From assembly GCA_012719035.1 (NCBI GenBank), contig JAAYBD010000023.1, forward strand, positions 1 to 64,000: a stretch of 64,000 bases of DNA. Direction: 5' to 3'. The stretch is from Clostridiales bacterium (GTDB taxonomy: Bacteria; Bacillota; Clostridia; Oscillospirales; Oscillospiraceae). The position numbers and the translations under genes are program-made. Below the pieces are notes generated by a model that saw only the letters and a program-made list of their open reading frames with translations, was not told the DNA's origin and made no database searches. Positions within the stretch are counted from its first letter, which is position 1. Every line of letters begins with the position of its first letter. Shown one piece after another: positions 26,715-34,867 of the stretch.

Positions 26715-26750
26715 AAAAGCCGAAGTGCCGGTCTGCGCTTCGGCTTTTAC
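26715..26750 (+). terminator. Terminator of the feo operon
   Basis: AAAAGCCGAAG (26715-26725) pairs perfectly with CTTCGGCTTTT (26738-26748). Confidence 0.9.
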
Positions 26751-26871
26751 CATGATAACTTATTTAAAAAAACTGATTATAATGAGTTGATATATTTGAT
26801 GTCACTTTGCATTGTTACTATTGTGTGCAATTCAGAATATTATGCATATTTCGCAAAATTGCCTAAATAGC

Positions 26872-26900
26872 TTGCAAAGATGAAAAATTGAGCTTATAAT
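26872..26900 (+). promoter_or_regulatory. Promoter of the aminotransferase-purB unit
   Basis: TTGCAA at 26872-26877 and TATAAT at 26895-26900 are 17 bases apart, 36 bases before the start codon. Confidence 0.8.
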
Positions 26901-26936
26901 AATTTCACTTTGAGTTTGTATTGGAAGGTGCATTGC

Positions 26937-28127
26937 ATGAAAGAATTGTCGAGAATAGCCGAAGAAGTAAGGGCCTCAACTACCTTAGCCGTTGACTCAC
27001 TGGCAAAACAAATGCAGGCTGAGGGCCTGGACGTCATCGGCTTTGGAACAGGCGAACCGGATTTTGACACTCCCGACAACATTAAGTCCGCCGCAATAAA
27101 GGCTATTGATGACGGCAAAACAAAATATACGCCGGCGGCAGGTGTTCCTGAGCTTAGAAAAGCTATTTCCGCAAGACTTAAAATTGATTTGAACCTTGAC
27201 TATGACTTTACTCAAATCACAGTTGCCAGCGGTGCAAAGCACAGTGTTTTTATTGCACTTATGGCTTTGCTGAATATGGGAGATGAGGTAGTCCTTCCGG
27301 CACCCTACTGGGTCAGCTACTATGAGATGATCCGCATGGCGGGGGGAGTTCCTCTTGTAGTGGATGCAGGGGAGGAACAGAATTTCAAAATAACCCCCGA
27401 ACAGTTCGAAAATGCCATTAGCCCTAAGACAAAAGCAATTATTCTCAACAACCCTTCCAACCCGACAGGTATGCTATACACCCGTGCCGAGCTTGAAGCG
27501 ATTGCTGAAATATGCAAAAAATATGACATATACGTTATTGCCGACGAGATATATTTCAGCCTTGTGTATGATGAGAAGGAATTTGTTAGCTTTGCCTCAC
27601 TTTCAGATGATGCCTTTGAGCGTACAATACTGATAAACGGGGTTTCAAAATCATATGCGATGACAGGCTGGCGAATCGGCTATGCCGCGGCAAATCAAAA
27701 GATATCAAAGGTCATGTCAAACTTTCTGAGCCATTCCACTGGTGCTCCGGGAACAATGAACCAATATGCGGCTATAGAGGCTCTTTTAGGACCGCAGGAC
27801 GGTATTGAGGCTATGCGCAAGGTGTTTGAGGTGCGCAGGAATTATATCGTTAAACGTATAAACGAGATTCCCGGGGTAAGCTGTATCATTCCTGACGGAG
27901 CATTTTATGTCATGATGAATATACGCAAGCTCATCGGAGAGACTTTAGGCGGAAGGCTTATTGAAAACGATGATGATTTTGCGGTCGCGTTTCTGGAGAA
28001 AGGCCGTGTAGCTGTTGTGCCTTGTTCCGGCTTCGGTGCTCCTGGATTCGTCCGCTGGACTTATGCCGCATCAATGGAAAGTATACGCGAGGGTCTTAAC
28101 AGGCTTGAAAAGTTCCTGCAGGCGTAA
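26937..28127 (+). CDS. aspC: Class I aminotransferase, aspartate aminotransferase type
   Basis: This PLP enzyme most likely interconverts aspartate and oxaloacetate with glutamate/2-oxoglutarate. The 396-residue protein starts in the subgroup Ib way (RIAEEVRASTTLAVDSLAKQ, then GFGTGEPDFDTP), has NNPSNPTGMLY, the ADEIYFSLVYD segment and the PLP Lys in NGVSKSYAMTGWRIGY. GGAAGGTG places the start at ATG 26937, although the frame is open from 26910. PurB begins 31 bases after the stop, so aspartate made here could feed adenylosuccinate synthesis; this link is inference. Confidence 0.92.
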   Translation: MKELSRIAEEVRASTTLAVDSLAKQMQAEGLDVIGFGTGEPDFDTPDNIKSAAIKAIDDGKTKYTPAAGVPELRKAISARLKIDLNLDYDFTQITVASGAKHSVFIALMALLNMGDEVVLPAPYWVSYYEMIRMAGGVPLVVDAGEEQNFKITPEQFENAISPKTKAIILNNPSNPTGMLYTRAELEAIAEICKKYDIYVIADEIYFSLVYDEKEFVSFASLSDDAFERTILINGVSKSYAMTGWRIGYAAANQKISKVMSNFLSHSTGAPGTMNQYAAIEALLGPQDGIEAMRKVFEVRRNYIVKRINEIPGVSCIIPDGAFYVMMNIRKLIGETLGGRLIENDDDFAVAFLEKGRVAVVPCSGFGAPGFVRWTYAASMESIREGLNRLEKFLQA

Positions 28128-28158
28128 TATAATCGATTTGGAAAGGACTGTTGCGCCT

Positions 28159-29592
28159 ATGAACAATACTTATGAAAGCCCGCTCTGCTCGCGGTATGCA
28201 AGCAGTAAAATGCAGTATATTTTTTCGCCCGATAAAAAGTTTACTACATGGCACAAGCTGTGGATTGCGCTTGCAAGGGCAGAAATGAAGCTCGGCTTGC
28301 CGGTAACGCGGGAGCAGATCGACGAAATGGAAGCCCATGCAGGTGAGATAGATTATGAATACGCCGCAGAGATGGAGAAAAAGCTCCGTCATGACGTCAT
28401 GGCTCACGTTCACGCTTTCGGCAGGCAGTGCCCCAAGGCAATGCCTATAATCCACCTTGGAGCTACAAGCTGCTACGTCGGTGACAATACCGATATGATC
28501 CTTATGCGCGAGGGCCTTGAGCTTATCCGCGAGGAGCTTGTCAATGTTATCTCGCGTCTTGCTGATTTTGCGGATAAATATAAGGAAGTTCCAACTCTTG
28601 GATTTACACATTTTCAGCCTGCACAGCTTACAACAGTAGGTAAGCGTGCGACCCTTTGGATCAATGATCTTCTCATGGATCTAAATGAGATTGAATACCG
28701 CATTTCAACGCTGAAACTCTTAGGTTCAAAGGGAACGACCGGAACGCAGGCAAGCTTTCTGGAGCTTTTTGACGGTGACCACGAAAAATGCGTGGAACTT
28801 GAACGATTGATTGCGGAGGAAATGGGCTTTGATGCCTGTGTACCCGTTTCGGGTCAGACCTATTCCCGCAAAATTGACGCGGGTGTTTTGTCGACGCTTT
28901 CGGGGATTGCGCAAAGCGCAGGGAAATTTGCCACCGATATGCGGCTTCTTTCACATCTGAAAGAGCTTGAGGAGCCGTTTGAATCTAACCAGATCGGATC
29001 ATCCGCCATGCCGTATAAACGAAATCCGATGCGGTGCGAGCGGATATGTTCCCTTGCACGATATGTCATTGCGGACGCACAGAATCCCGCTATGACCTCA
29101 TATAACCAGTGGTTTGAGCGCACTCTTGACGACTCGGCGAACAAACGCATTTCAGTCCCTGAGGCTTTTCTTGCCGTTGATGCGCTTCTCAATATTTATA
29201 TCAATGTCGCGTCCGGAATCAGAGTCTATGAGAAAGTAATAGAAAAGCACATAAACGAAGAGCTTCCGTTTATGGCGACGGAGAACATTATGATGGATGC
29301 CGTAAAGAAAGGCGGAAACCGTCAGGAGCTGCACGAGCGCATAAGAATACACTCGATTGCGGCAGGCGCGGTTGTCAAGGAGCAGGGGCTTCCGAACGAC
29401 CTTGTCAAAAGGATAGCGGCAGACCCGCTTTTCGGACTTACCGAAGAAGAAATAATTGCAAATCTGGATGCTCATGCATATGTAGGCAGAGCACCCCAGC
29501 AGGTAACGGATTTTCTTGAAAATGATGTTCGTCCGATTCTAAAGCGCTATGCCCATTTATTGAACGAAAAGGGCGACGAGCTTAAAGTTTAA
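28159..29592 (+). CDS. purB: Adenylosuccinate lyase
   Basis: PurB cleaves SAICAR and adenylosuccinate, releasing fumarate, in purine synthesis. The 477-residue protein has the superfamily signature SSAMPYKRNPMRCE, the conserved HLGATSCYVGDNTD region and GFTHFQPAQLTTVGKR. The frame is open far upstream inside the aminotransferase gene, but the homologous N terminus begins at NNTYESPLCSRYAS, so ATG 28159 is chosen. It is followed by a terminator. Confidence 0.95.
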   Translation: MNNTYESPLCSRYASSKMQYIFSPDKKFTTWHKLWIALARAEMKLGLPVTREQIDEMEAHAGEIDYEYAAEMEKKLRHDVMAHVHAFGRQCPKAMPIIHLGATSCYVGDNTDMILMREGLELIREELVNVISRLADFADKYKEVPTLGFTHFQPAQLTTVGKRATLWINDLLMDLNEIEYRISTLKLLGSKGTTGTQASFLELFDGDHEKCVELERLIAEEMGFDACVPVSGQTYSRKIDAGVLSTLSGIAQSAGKFATDMRLLSHLKELEEPFESNQIGSSAMPYKRNPMRCERICSLARYVIADAQNPAMTSYNQWFERTLDDSANKRISVPEAFLAVDALLNIYINVASGIRVYEKVIEKHINEELPFMATENIMMDAVKKGGNRQELHERIRIHSIAAGAVVKEQGLPNDLVKRIAADPLFGLTEEEIIANLDAHAYVGRAPQQVTDFLENDVRPILKRYAHLLNEKGDELKV

Positions 29593-29600
29593 AAACCTGT

Positions 29601-29638
29601 ATGCTCAAGCAGGCAAATGCCGGCTTGAGCATTTTATA
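29601..29638 (+). terminator. Terminator after purB
   Basis: ATGCTCAAGC (29601-29610) pairs with GCTTGAGCAT (29623-29632), followed by a short T run. Confidence 0.8.
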
Positions 29639-29653
29639 TGATTTTTACGAATG

Positions 29654-29682
29654 TTGACTTGGACTGCAGATAAACATATAAT
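29654..29682 (+). promoter_or_regulatory. Probable sigma-A-type promoter upstream of cwlD
   Basis: TTGACT at 29654-29659 and TATAAT at 29677-29682 are 17 bases apart. CwlD is a sporulation gene in model species, so a sporulation promoter might also be present; I could not identify one. Confidence 0.6.
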
Positions 29683-29773
29683 GTACACGCGCAATGAAAT
29701 ATCTTCCGCTTCATTTCGATTTTTGCATAGCAATCACAGCAAAGCCATAGTATAGTGCATAGGGGTGATTGTT

Positions 29774-30505
29774 GTGATAAAAACTTTTAAACTTAGCAGG
29801 GCATTATTTGCTTTTCTTATGACAGCGGCAGTGATTACGGCTCTTGCCATTACTCTTGGCTCCGGCAAAAAAAGTGAATATCCATATGTTTTTACTCTCG
29901 GTGATGTTAATATTCCTATTCTGGTTATCGATGCAGGTCACGGCGGGGAGGACGGAGGAGCTGTTTCCCGTTCAGGTATCCATGAGAGCGTGATAAATCT
30001 TGATATTGCAAAAAAAATGGCGGCTTTGTCTGAACTGACAGGTCTGCCTTACACGATGACTCGCGACAGCGAAGAAATCCCTTATCCAGAAAGCGCAAAA
30101 ACCGTCGCAAGCAGGAAAAGCTATGACCAGAAAAGACGTGCAGAGCTTATAAACAGCACTCCCAACGCTGTTTTGATAAGTGTCCATCAGAACTTTTTTC
30201 CGCACAAATCCGCCCGCGGACCGCAATCCTTTTATGGGAAGAACGAGGGAAGCGATACCCTTGCCGAACTGATGCAGTGTTCGATGAACGCCGCTATTTG
30301 CCCCGGCAACCGCCGGTTGGCGGCACCTATTGCCCAGAGTATTTTTCTTCTGAAAAATATAAGCTGCCCTGCCGTTCTTGTAGAATGCGGTTTTCTTTCT
30401 AATCCGGAGGAGGCAAAGCTCCTCGATACGGACGGATACAGGCTCAAAATTGCTGTTGCGATTACAAGTGCTTATCTGCAATACATAGACACAAACGATA
30501 TTTAG
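29774..30505 (+). CDS. cwlD: N-acetylmuramoyl-L-alanine amidase, CwlD type
   Basis: This is an amidase_3 zinc enzyme. CwlD removes peptide side chains from spore cortex peptidoglycan as the first step in making muramic delta-lactam. The 243-residue protein has one N-terminal membrane helix, and zinc ligands or catalytic residues in IDAGHGGEDGG, GIHES, ISVHQN and LVECGFLSNPEE. Its short length without wall-binding repeats fits CwlD. GTG at 29774 follows AGGGGTGA; a GTG three codons earlier is less likely. RadA follows 10 bases after the stop. Confidence 0.88.
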   Translation: MIKTFKLSRALFAFLMTAAVITALAITLGSGKKSEYPYVFTLGDVNIPILVIDAGHGGEDGGAVSRSGIHESVINLDIAKKMAALSELTGLPYTMTRDSEEIPYPESAKTVASRKSYDQKRRAELINSTPNAVLISVHQNFFPHKSARGPQSFYGKNEGSDTLAELMQCSMNAAICPGNRRLAAPIAQSIFLLKNISCPAVLVECGFLSNPEEAKLLDTDGYRLKIAVAITSAYLQYIDTNDI

Positions 30506-30515
30506 AGGTGTAATG

Positions 30516-31880
30516 ATGAAATCAAAAACGGTGTTTTTTTGTTCCGAATGCGGATACGAAACGCCAAAATGGATGGGGAGATGCCCCTCCTGCGGTACGT
30601 GGAACACACTTGTTGAGGCTCCTGCCGAAACAAAATCAAAAGCGGGAGCGGCATTTCTTTCCGGAAAAATCCGTAAGAATCCGCCTGAGCTGCTGATGTC
30701 TCTTGGGACAGAGGATGAGCTTAGGTTTTCGACCGGCTTTGAGGAATTTGACCGCATTCTCGGCGGCGGAGCCGTTCGCGGCTCTTTAGTGCTTGTAGGA
30801 GGCGCTCCGGGAATAGGCAAATCTACTCTTCTTCTTCAGTTCTGCGGTTTTGTAGGGAAAAACGAGAAAATACTGTATGTTACGGGTGAGGAAAGCAAAA
30901 AACAACTGAAAATGCGTGCCGAGCGTCTTGGAGTCACCGCAGATCAGCTTTATATACTTGCGGAAACCGACCTGACGGAAACCGTAAACGCCATTGAGGA
31001 AATAAAGCCGGATATCCTAATTATCGATTCTGTTCAAACGCTGTACAATCCGGAGCTTACAGCGAGCCCCGGAAGTGTATCACAGGTTAAAGACTGCACA
31101 ATGGCGATTATGCAGCTTGCAAAAAGCGAGAATATGACCGTATTCATTGTTGGACACGTAAATAAAGAGGGTGCTATTGCAGGACCCAAGGTGCTTGAAC
31201 ATATGGTAGACTGTGTTCTCTATTTTGAGGGGGAAAGAAGCCTATCTTATCGAATACTGCGGGCGGCTAAAAACCGTTTCGGCTCAACGAACGAAATCGG
31301 TGTATTCGAGATGGGTGACAGCGGGCTTTCCGAAGTCAAAAACCCCTCGGAAATGCTTCTATCGGGAAGACCTGAAAACAGTCCGGGTACTTGTGTGACC
31401 TGCGTCATGGAGGGAACGCGTCCTATTCTCGCCGAAATTCAGGCTCTTGTTGCGCCCAGCGGGTTCAATGTTGCGCGGCGAAATTCAAACGGAATAGACT
31501 ACAACCGCGCAACTCTCCTGCTTGCAGTACTCGAAAAACGCGGAGGCATTGCGGTTGGAAACTGCGACGCCTACATAAATGTCATAGGGGGGCTTGAACT
31601 AAACGAAACCGCGGCAGACCTTGCGACTGTGCTTGCAATAGCCTCCAGTCAACGGGATACCCCGATAGGGAGTGACCTTGCCGCAGTAGGCGAAGTAGGG
31701 CTTACAGGCGAAATAAGAAGCGTGACGGCTCTTAACCAGCGTCTGGCTGAAATCGCACGCTTGGGGTTCAAACGCTGCGTAATTCCCTCGCATATCAGCG
31801 GAGATATAAAAGCTCCCAATGGTCTTAAACTGATTTCCGTAAAAAACATCCGCGAGGCAATCATTGCGGTTTTGATATAA
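30516..31880 (+). CDS. radA: DNA repair protein RadA/Sms
   Basis: RadA is a RecA-like helicase that helps branch migration in recombination repair. The 454-residue protein has the N-terminal C4 zinc finger CSECGYETPKWMGRCPSCG, Walker A GGAPGIGKSTLL, the RadA-specific KNRFGSTNEIGVFEM motif and a Lon-like C-terminal domain (AVVGEVGLTGEIR type, here AAVGEVGLTGEIR). Two adjacent ATGs (30513, 30516) are possible, and the GAGGTG spacing favours the second. Confidence 0.95.
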   Translation: MKSKTVFFCSECGYETPKWMGRCPSCGTWNTLVEAPAETKSKAGAAFLSGKIRKNPPELLMSLGTEDELRFSTGFEEFDRILGGGAVRGSLVLVGGAPGIGKSTLLLQFCGFVGKNEKILYVTGEESKKQLKMRAERLGVTADQLYILAETDLTETVNAIEEIKPDILIIDSVQTLYNPELTASPGSVSQVKDCTMAIMQLAKSENMTVFIVGHVNKEGAIAGPKVLEHMVDCVLYFEGERSLSYRILRAAKNRFGSTNEIGVFEMGDSGLSEVKNPSEMLLSGRPENSPGTCVTCVMEGTRPILAEIQALVAPSGFNVARRNSNGIDYNRATLLLAVLEKRGGIAVGNCDAYINVIGGLELNETAADLATVLAIASSQRDTPIGSDLAAVGEVGLTGEIRSVTALNQRLAEIARLGFKRCVIPSHISGDIKAPNGLKLISVKNIREAIIAVLI

Positions 31881-31899
31881 ATTCTGCGGAGGTATATTG

Positions 31900-32649
31900 A
31901 TGCCAAGCTTTGTTAAATCTCCGAATCTGCCGGCAGGACAAGTCATCGCCGCGGCAGTGGGGGAGGATTATGCTGAGGAAATCGGGTGCGCTCTTTCACC
32001 TCTTGGAATCAAGGTGTTTTCATGCCCCAATAATCCGCTTGTTGACGAACGTCTTAGATCGCATATTGACCTTAGCATTTTTCACATCGGCGGAAACCGG
32101 TTTCTGCTTGCAAAACCGCTCTTCCAAAGCAGCTTTGCGGACGAGCTTAGAAGAAACGGTGCTGAAATAATTTTTTCTGAGGCAGAACTTCTGCCGCGGT
32201 ATCCTAACGATGCGGCACTTTGCGCTCTTGCCGCGGAAAAACTTCTGTTCCACAATTCTAAATGCGGAGATAAGTATATTCAAAGCTGCGGGCTTTTTAA
32301 GAATATCCACATAAACCAAGGCTATGCGAAATGCGCCGTATGTCTTGTCAGCGAATCGGCTGCTATTACTGCCGATCCCGGTCTTGCCAAAGCAATGAAA
32401 AGCGAGGGTGTGCAGGTGCTGCAAATCAGCCCGCGCGGAATAGCCCTAAAAGGTTTTAGCGAAGGTTTTATCGGGGGAGCTTCTTTCAAAATTGCACGCG
32501 ATAAGATTGCCTTTACCGGATCGCTGGACAATCACCCCGACAAAAGAGAGATAGAGAACTTTTTATGGCAAAATAATGTTTCACCCATATATCTTACAGA
32601 TAAACCGATTTTTGATATCGGCTCTGCTATTCCTGTGTTTGAGATATGA
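31900..32649 (+). CDS. DUF6873-like GME-fold protein
   Basis: This 249-residue protein resembles the family catalogued as DUF6873, related to the guanidino-group-modifying enzyme fold. The GHP-like blocks are visible: VDERLRSHIDLSIFHIGGNR, INQGYAKCAVCLVSESAAITAD, GFIGGASFKIARDKIAFTGS and DIGSAIPVFE. The usual catalytic Cys/His/Asp set is not obvious, so enzymatic function is uncertain. GGAGGTAT precedes the ATG at 31900. It follows radA closely and is ended by a terminator. Confidence 0.7.
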   Translation: MPSFVKSPNLPAGQVIAAAVGEDYAEEIGCALSPLGIKVFSCPNNPLVDERLRSHIDLSIFHIGGNRFLLAKPLFQSSFADELRRNGAEIIFSEAELLPRYPNDAALCALAAEKLLFHNSKCGDKYIQSCGLFKNIHINQGYAKCAVCLVSESAAITADPGLAKAMKSEGVQVLQISPRGIALKGFSEGFIGGASFKIARDKIAFTGSLDNHPDKREIENFLWQNNVSPIYLTDKPIFDIGSAIPVFEI

Positions 32650-32656
32650 AATGCAC

Positions 32657-32712
32657 AATAAAAGCGTCAGACACGGCGGGACGTCCCTACGCGTTTGACG
32701 CTTTTATTTAAT
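32657..32712. terminator. Terminator with a second palindrome in its loop
   Basis: AATAAAAGCGTCA (32657-32669) pairs with TGACGCTTTTATT (32696-32708). The 26-base interval between the arms contains GGGACGTCCC, itself a perfect palindrome. The A/T flanks let it act for the plus-strand gene before it and the minus-strand gene after it. Confidence 0.85.
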
Positions 32713-32741
32713 AGTGTGAGGTTCTATGCAGAGGCAAACGA

Positions 32742-34403
32742 TTATGATATTTCATAAGTCTGTCCGACGGCATCAAATGTATTGAATGCCTCGATTTCGG
32801 CTTCCACCGGTGAGTTTGGATTGCGGAGCGCAAATACGCAGGAAGCTTTGATCGTTGTGCCCGGCGCAATTTTTGCGTCGTAATTCAAGTCGGTGTCGGT
32901 ATCTTCATATGCATACGAAACATCAAGCGATATTCCATCCTGATAAGCATAGGTATAAAGAACTTCACTCAGGCTTACGTTTTTGCTGGAATTGTTCGTA
33001 AATTCATAGTAAACTCTTACAGCAGGCTCTCCCTCGACATCATATATCAGTTCTGCACCAAGCACAGAAACGTAATAGTAATCATCAAGAGTTCCTTCGC
33101 CCGGAAGATTTATGGTCCATTGAGGTTCTTCTACCGGTTTGATATCATAAGGCGCCGGTGCACCCGGAAGTTCTCCGGGAATATAAGTAGCTGAAACGGT
33201 TCCGCCGTCTTTTCCTTCATCCCAAGCATAGACAGTGAAGTCAACTCCGCTGCCGGATGGATCATATTTGAATTCATAGCAGCACTGTATAGTCACGCCG
33301 GGACGGATTTTATGCGCTATATTGTAACTTGCGTCAGCTTCTTCCCAAGAGTATGTTTCCTGCAATTCATTTCCGTCTTGCTTGACAAATATATCAAGAG
33401 CATCCCAAGCGGAAAGAGAGTATTTAAAGTCGTTCGTAAACTCGAAGTAGACGCGCATTGCGGGATCCCCGTCAACATCTGTAAAGTGAGTTGCTCCGAT
33501 GACCTCAATATAAAACCTGTCGCTGCCTACATAGCCGCTGCCGGCGATTTTGGTGTTCACCTTATCGTTTGTATCAAGCAATCCGCCGCTGCCTGAGAGC
33601 GAACCGCGGGGGGTAGAGGGATGATTTATATCGCCCTTCGTTTTCTCAAAGACAATGTAAACATCATCTTTCTTTAAAAAGAGTTTTCTGTCCTTATAGG
33701 AAAAATAATAGATATCGTTCTTATTTATAACCTGTATGCCGTCATCGGTTTCTTTCCATTCGCCGTCAACAATCTCATCGTTTAAAGCGGATGCCAAAAA
33801 GGCTGAGCCATCGCCGTTGATCTGTATTCCAAGAATGCCTTCGACGTTTTCACCGGAATAGTCTTCATGCAACTTGCCGTCGCCGATATCTACAGCAGAG
33901 CTTTCCCAATAGCCTATGTACGAATTATTTCCGCTCATGACCCTATAAATGAGAAAGACGGCAAGAGCAAGTAAAATAACTGCTGCCGAAATAACTATTG
34001 CCGCGATTTTACCGCCGTTGTTCTTTAGTTCAGCGGGAGTTGTTCTAACTGTATCCTGCGGGGGCGGATATCCGTATGTATACGGACCTGAGCGTGTATT
34101 CTGCGGCTGGGGAGAATATGAGCCTTGTGTTGGAGGGGAAAAAGCACCCTGCGCCGAAGCAGAGTGGTTTTCCTGCGTTGTATTGTGAAACGCTTCTTCC
34201 TTCTGAAAGGGTGTGCTTTCAGCATTGATGCCGGATTCGGAGGTTCCGCCGATAGGATTCGAATTGCCTGTTTCTGTATCTTCAGGCGCGGTTTTGCCCG
34301 AAGCTTTGCCGGCAGCGGAAACGGCAGAAACTGACGAGCCGCAATTGGGACAAAAAACCGCGTCCTCGGGAAGCTTGAACCCGCATTCGGTGCAGAATGC
34401 CAT
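32742..34403 (-). CDS. Zinc-ribbon membrane protein with two DUF5067 domains
   Basis: This 553-residue protein starts with a zinc ribbon (CTECGFKLPEDAVFCPNCG, residues 4-22), followed by a Ser/Thr/Pro/Gln-rich low-complexity linker (to about 115) and one membrane helix (about 128-150). Outside are a lipocalin-like region (about 155-245) and two DUF5067 repeats, each with the pattern GDPAMRVYFEFTN or GEPAVRVYYEFTN (about 280-400 and 425-550). The repeats show internal duplication. The function is unknown; such proteins are usual in gut Clostridia and may sense or bind something outside. AGGAGGA precedes the ATG at 34403. Confidence 0.85.
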   Translation of the reverse strand: MAFCTECGFKLPEDAVFCPNCGSSVSAVSAAGKASGKTAPEDTETGNSNPIGGTSESGINAESTPFQKEEAFHNTTQENHSASAQGAFSPPTQGSYSPQPQNTRSGPYTYGYPPPQDTVRTTPAELKNNGGKIAAIVISAAVILLALAVFLIYRVMSGNNSYIGYWESSAVDIGDGKLHEDYSGENVEGILGIQINGDGSAFLASALNDEIVDGEWKETDDGIQVINKNDIYYFSYKDRKLFLKKDDVYIVFEKTKGDINHPSTPRGSLSGSGGLLDTNDKVNTKIAGSGYVGSDRFYIEVIGATHFTDVDGDPAMRVYFEFTNDFKYSLSAWDALDIFVKQDGNELQETYSWEEADASYNIAHKIRPGVTIQCCYEFKYDPSGSGVDFTVYAWDEGKDGGTVSATYIPGELPGAPAPYDIKPVEEPQWTINLPGEGTLDDYYYVSVLGAELIYDVEGEPAVRVYYEFTNNSSKNVSLSEVLYTYAYQDGISLDVSYAYEDTDTDLNYDAKIAPGTTIKASCVFALRNPNSPVEAEIEAFNTFDAVGQTYEIS

Positions 34404-34656
34404 AATGATTCCTCCTATATTAATAGATGACTTATTACGCAATAATTCGACCTTAAACTTTTTTTATATTCTCATATATGATATTGACTGTCAAGGCAAT
34501 GTTAGGGCTTTATATTTGTATACTATTCAGAAATTATAGGCGTAATAAATGGATTTTGCAAGAATATATTTATTCACGGGAAGCGGTAGCTTGTTAAAAA
34601 AATAATTATATACCTTTTTATAAGAAAAAACAATGATTTTATTTTACTAAAAAGCA

Positions 34657-34685
34657 TTGCAAACCCAAAAAAGTTGCTGTATAAT
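34657..34685 (+). promoter_or_regulatory. Promoter of the acyl-CoA dehydrogenase gene
   Basis: TTGCAA at 34657-34662 and TATAAT at 34680-34685 are 17 bases apart. An ACATTC-GTG-GAATGT inverted repeat at 34687-34701 lies at the expected transcription start and is a candidate operator. The upstream part of the gap (34443-34656) is AT-rich and holds nothing else I can support. Confidence 0.8.
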
Positions 34686-34691
34686 AACATT

Positions 34692-34860
34692 CGTGGAATG
34701 TCAGATTTTTAACATTGTCAAAGAGGCGTATAAACGGTAAGTTTATCTGTCGGCAATGCTGAGAACAAACCTGATACTTACCCAATAATTTAAGATACAA
34801 TGTTGTCTTGATTTGCTAAGACTGGAGTAAAACACTGTATCGGCATAATAAAAAAGGAGA
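34692..34860 (+). promoter_or_regulatory. Structured 5' leader of the acyl-CoA dehydrogenase mRNA
   Basis: About 170 bases separate the promoter from the start codon. Two elements can fold: GGTAAGT (34736-34742) with ACTTACC (34776-34782), closing a 33-base interior, and GATACA (34794-34799) with TGTATC (34836-34841), enclosing GTCTT/AAGAC (34805-34809 and 34818-34822). No T tract follows, so this is not a terminator. I do not recognise a known riboswitch class. Confidence 0.4.
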
Positions 34861-34867
34861 CGTTATC

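Noticed and set aside
28015-28158. Longer start for purB inside the aminotransferase gene.
   Set aside because: The extra residues are a shadow of the aminotransferase frame, and the family N terminus starts at 28159.
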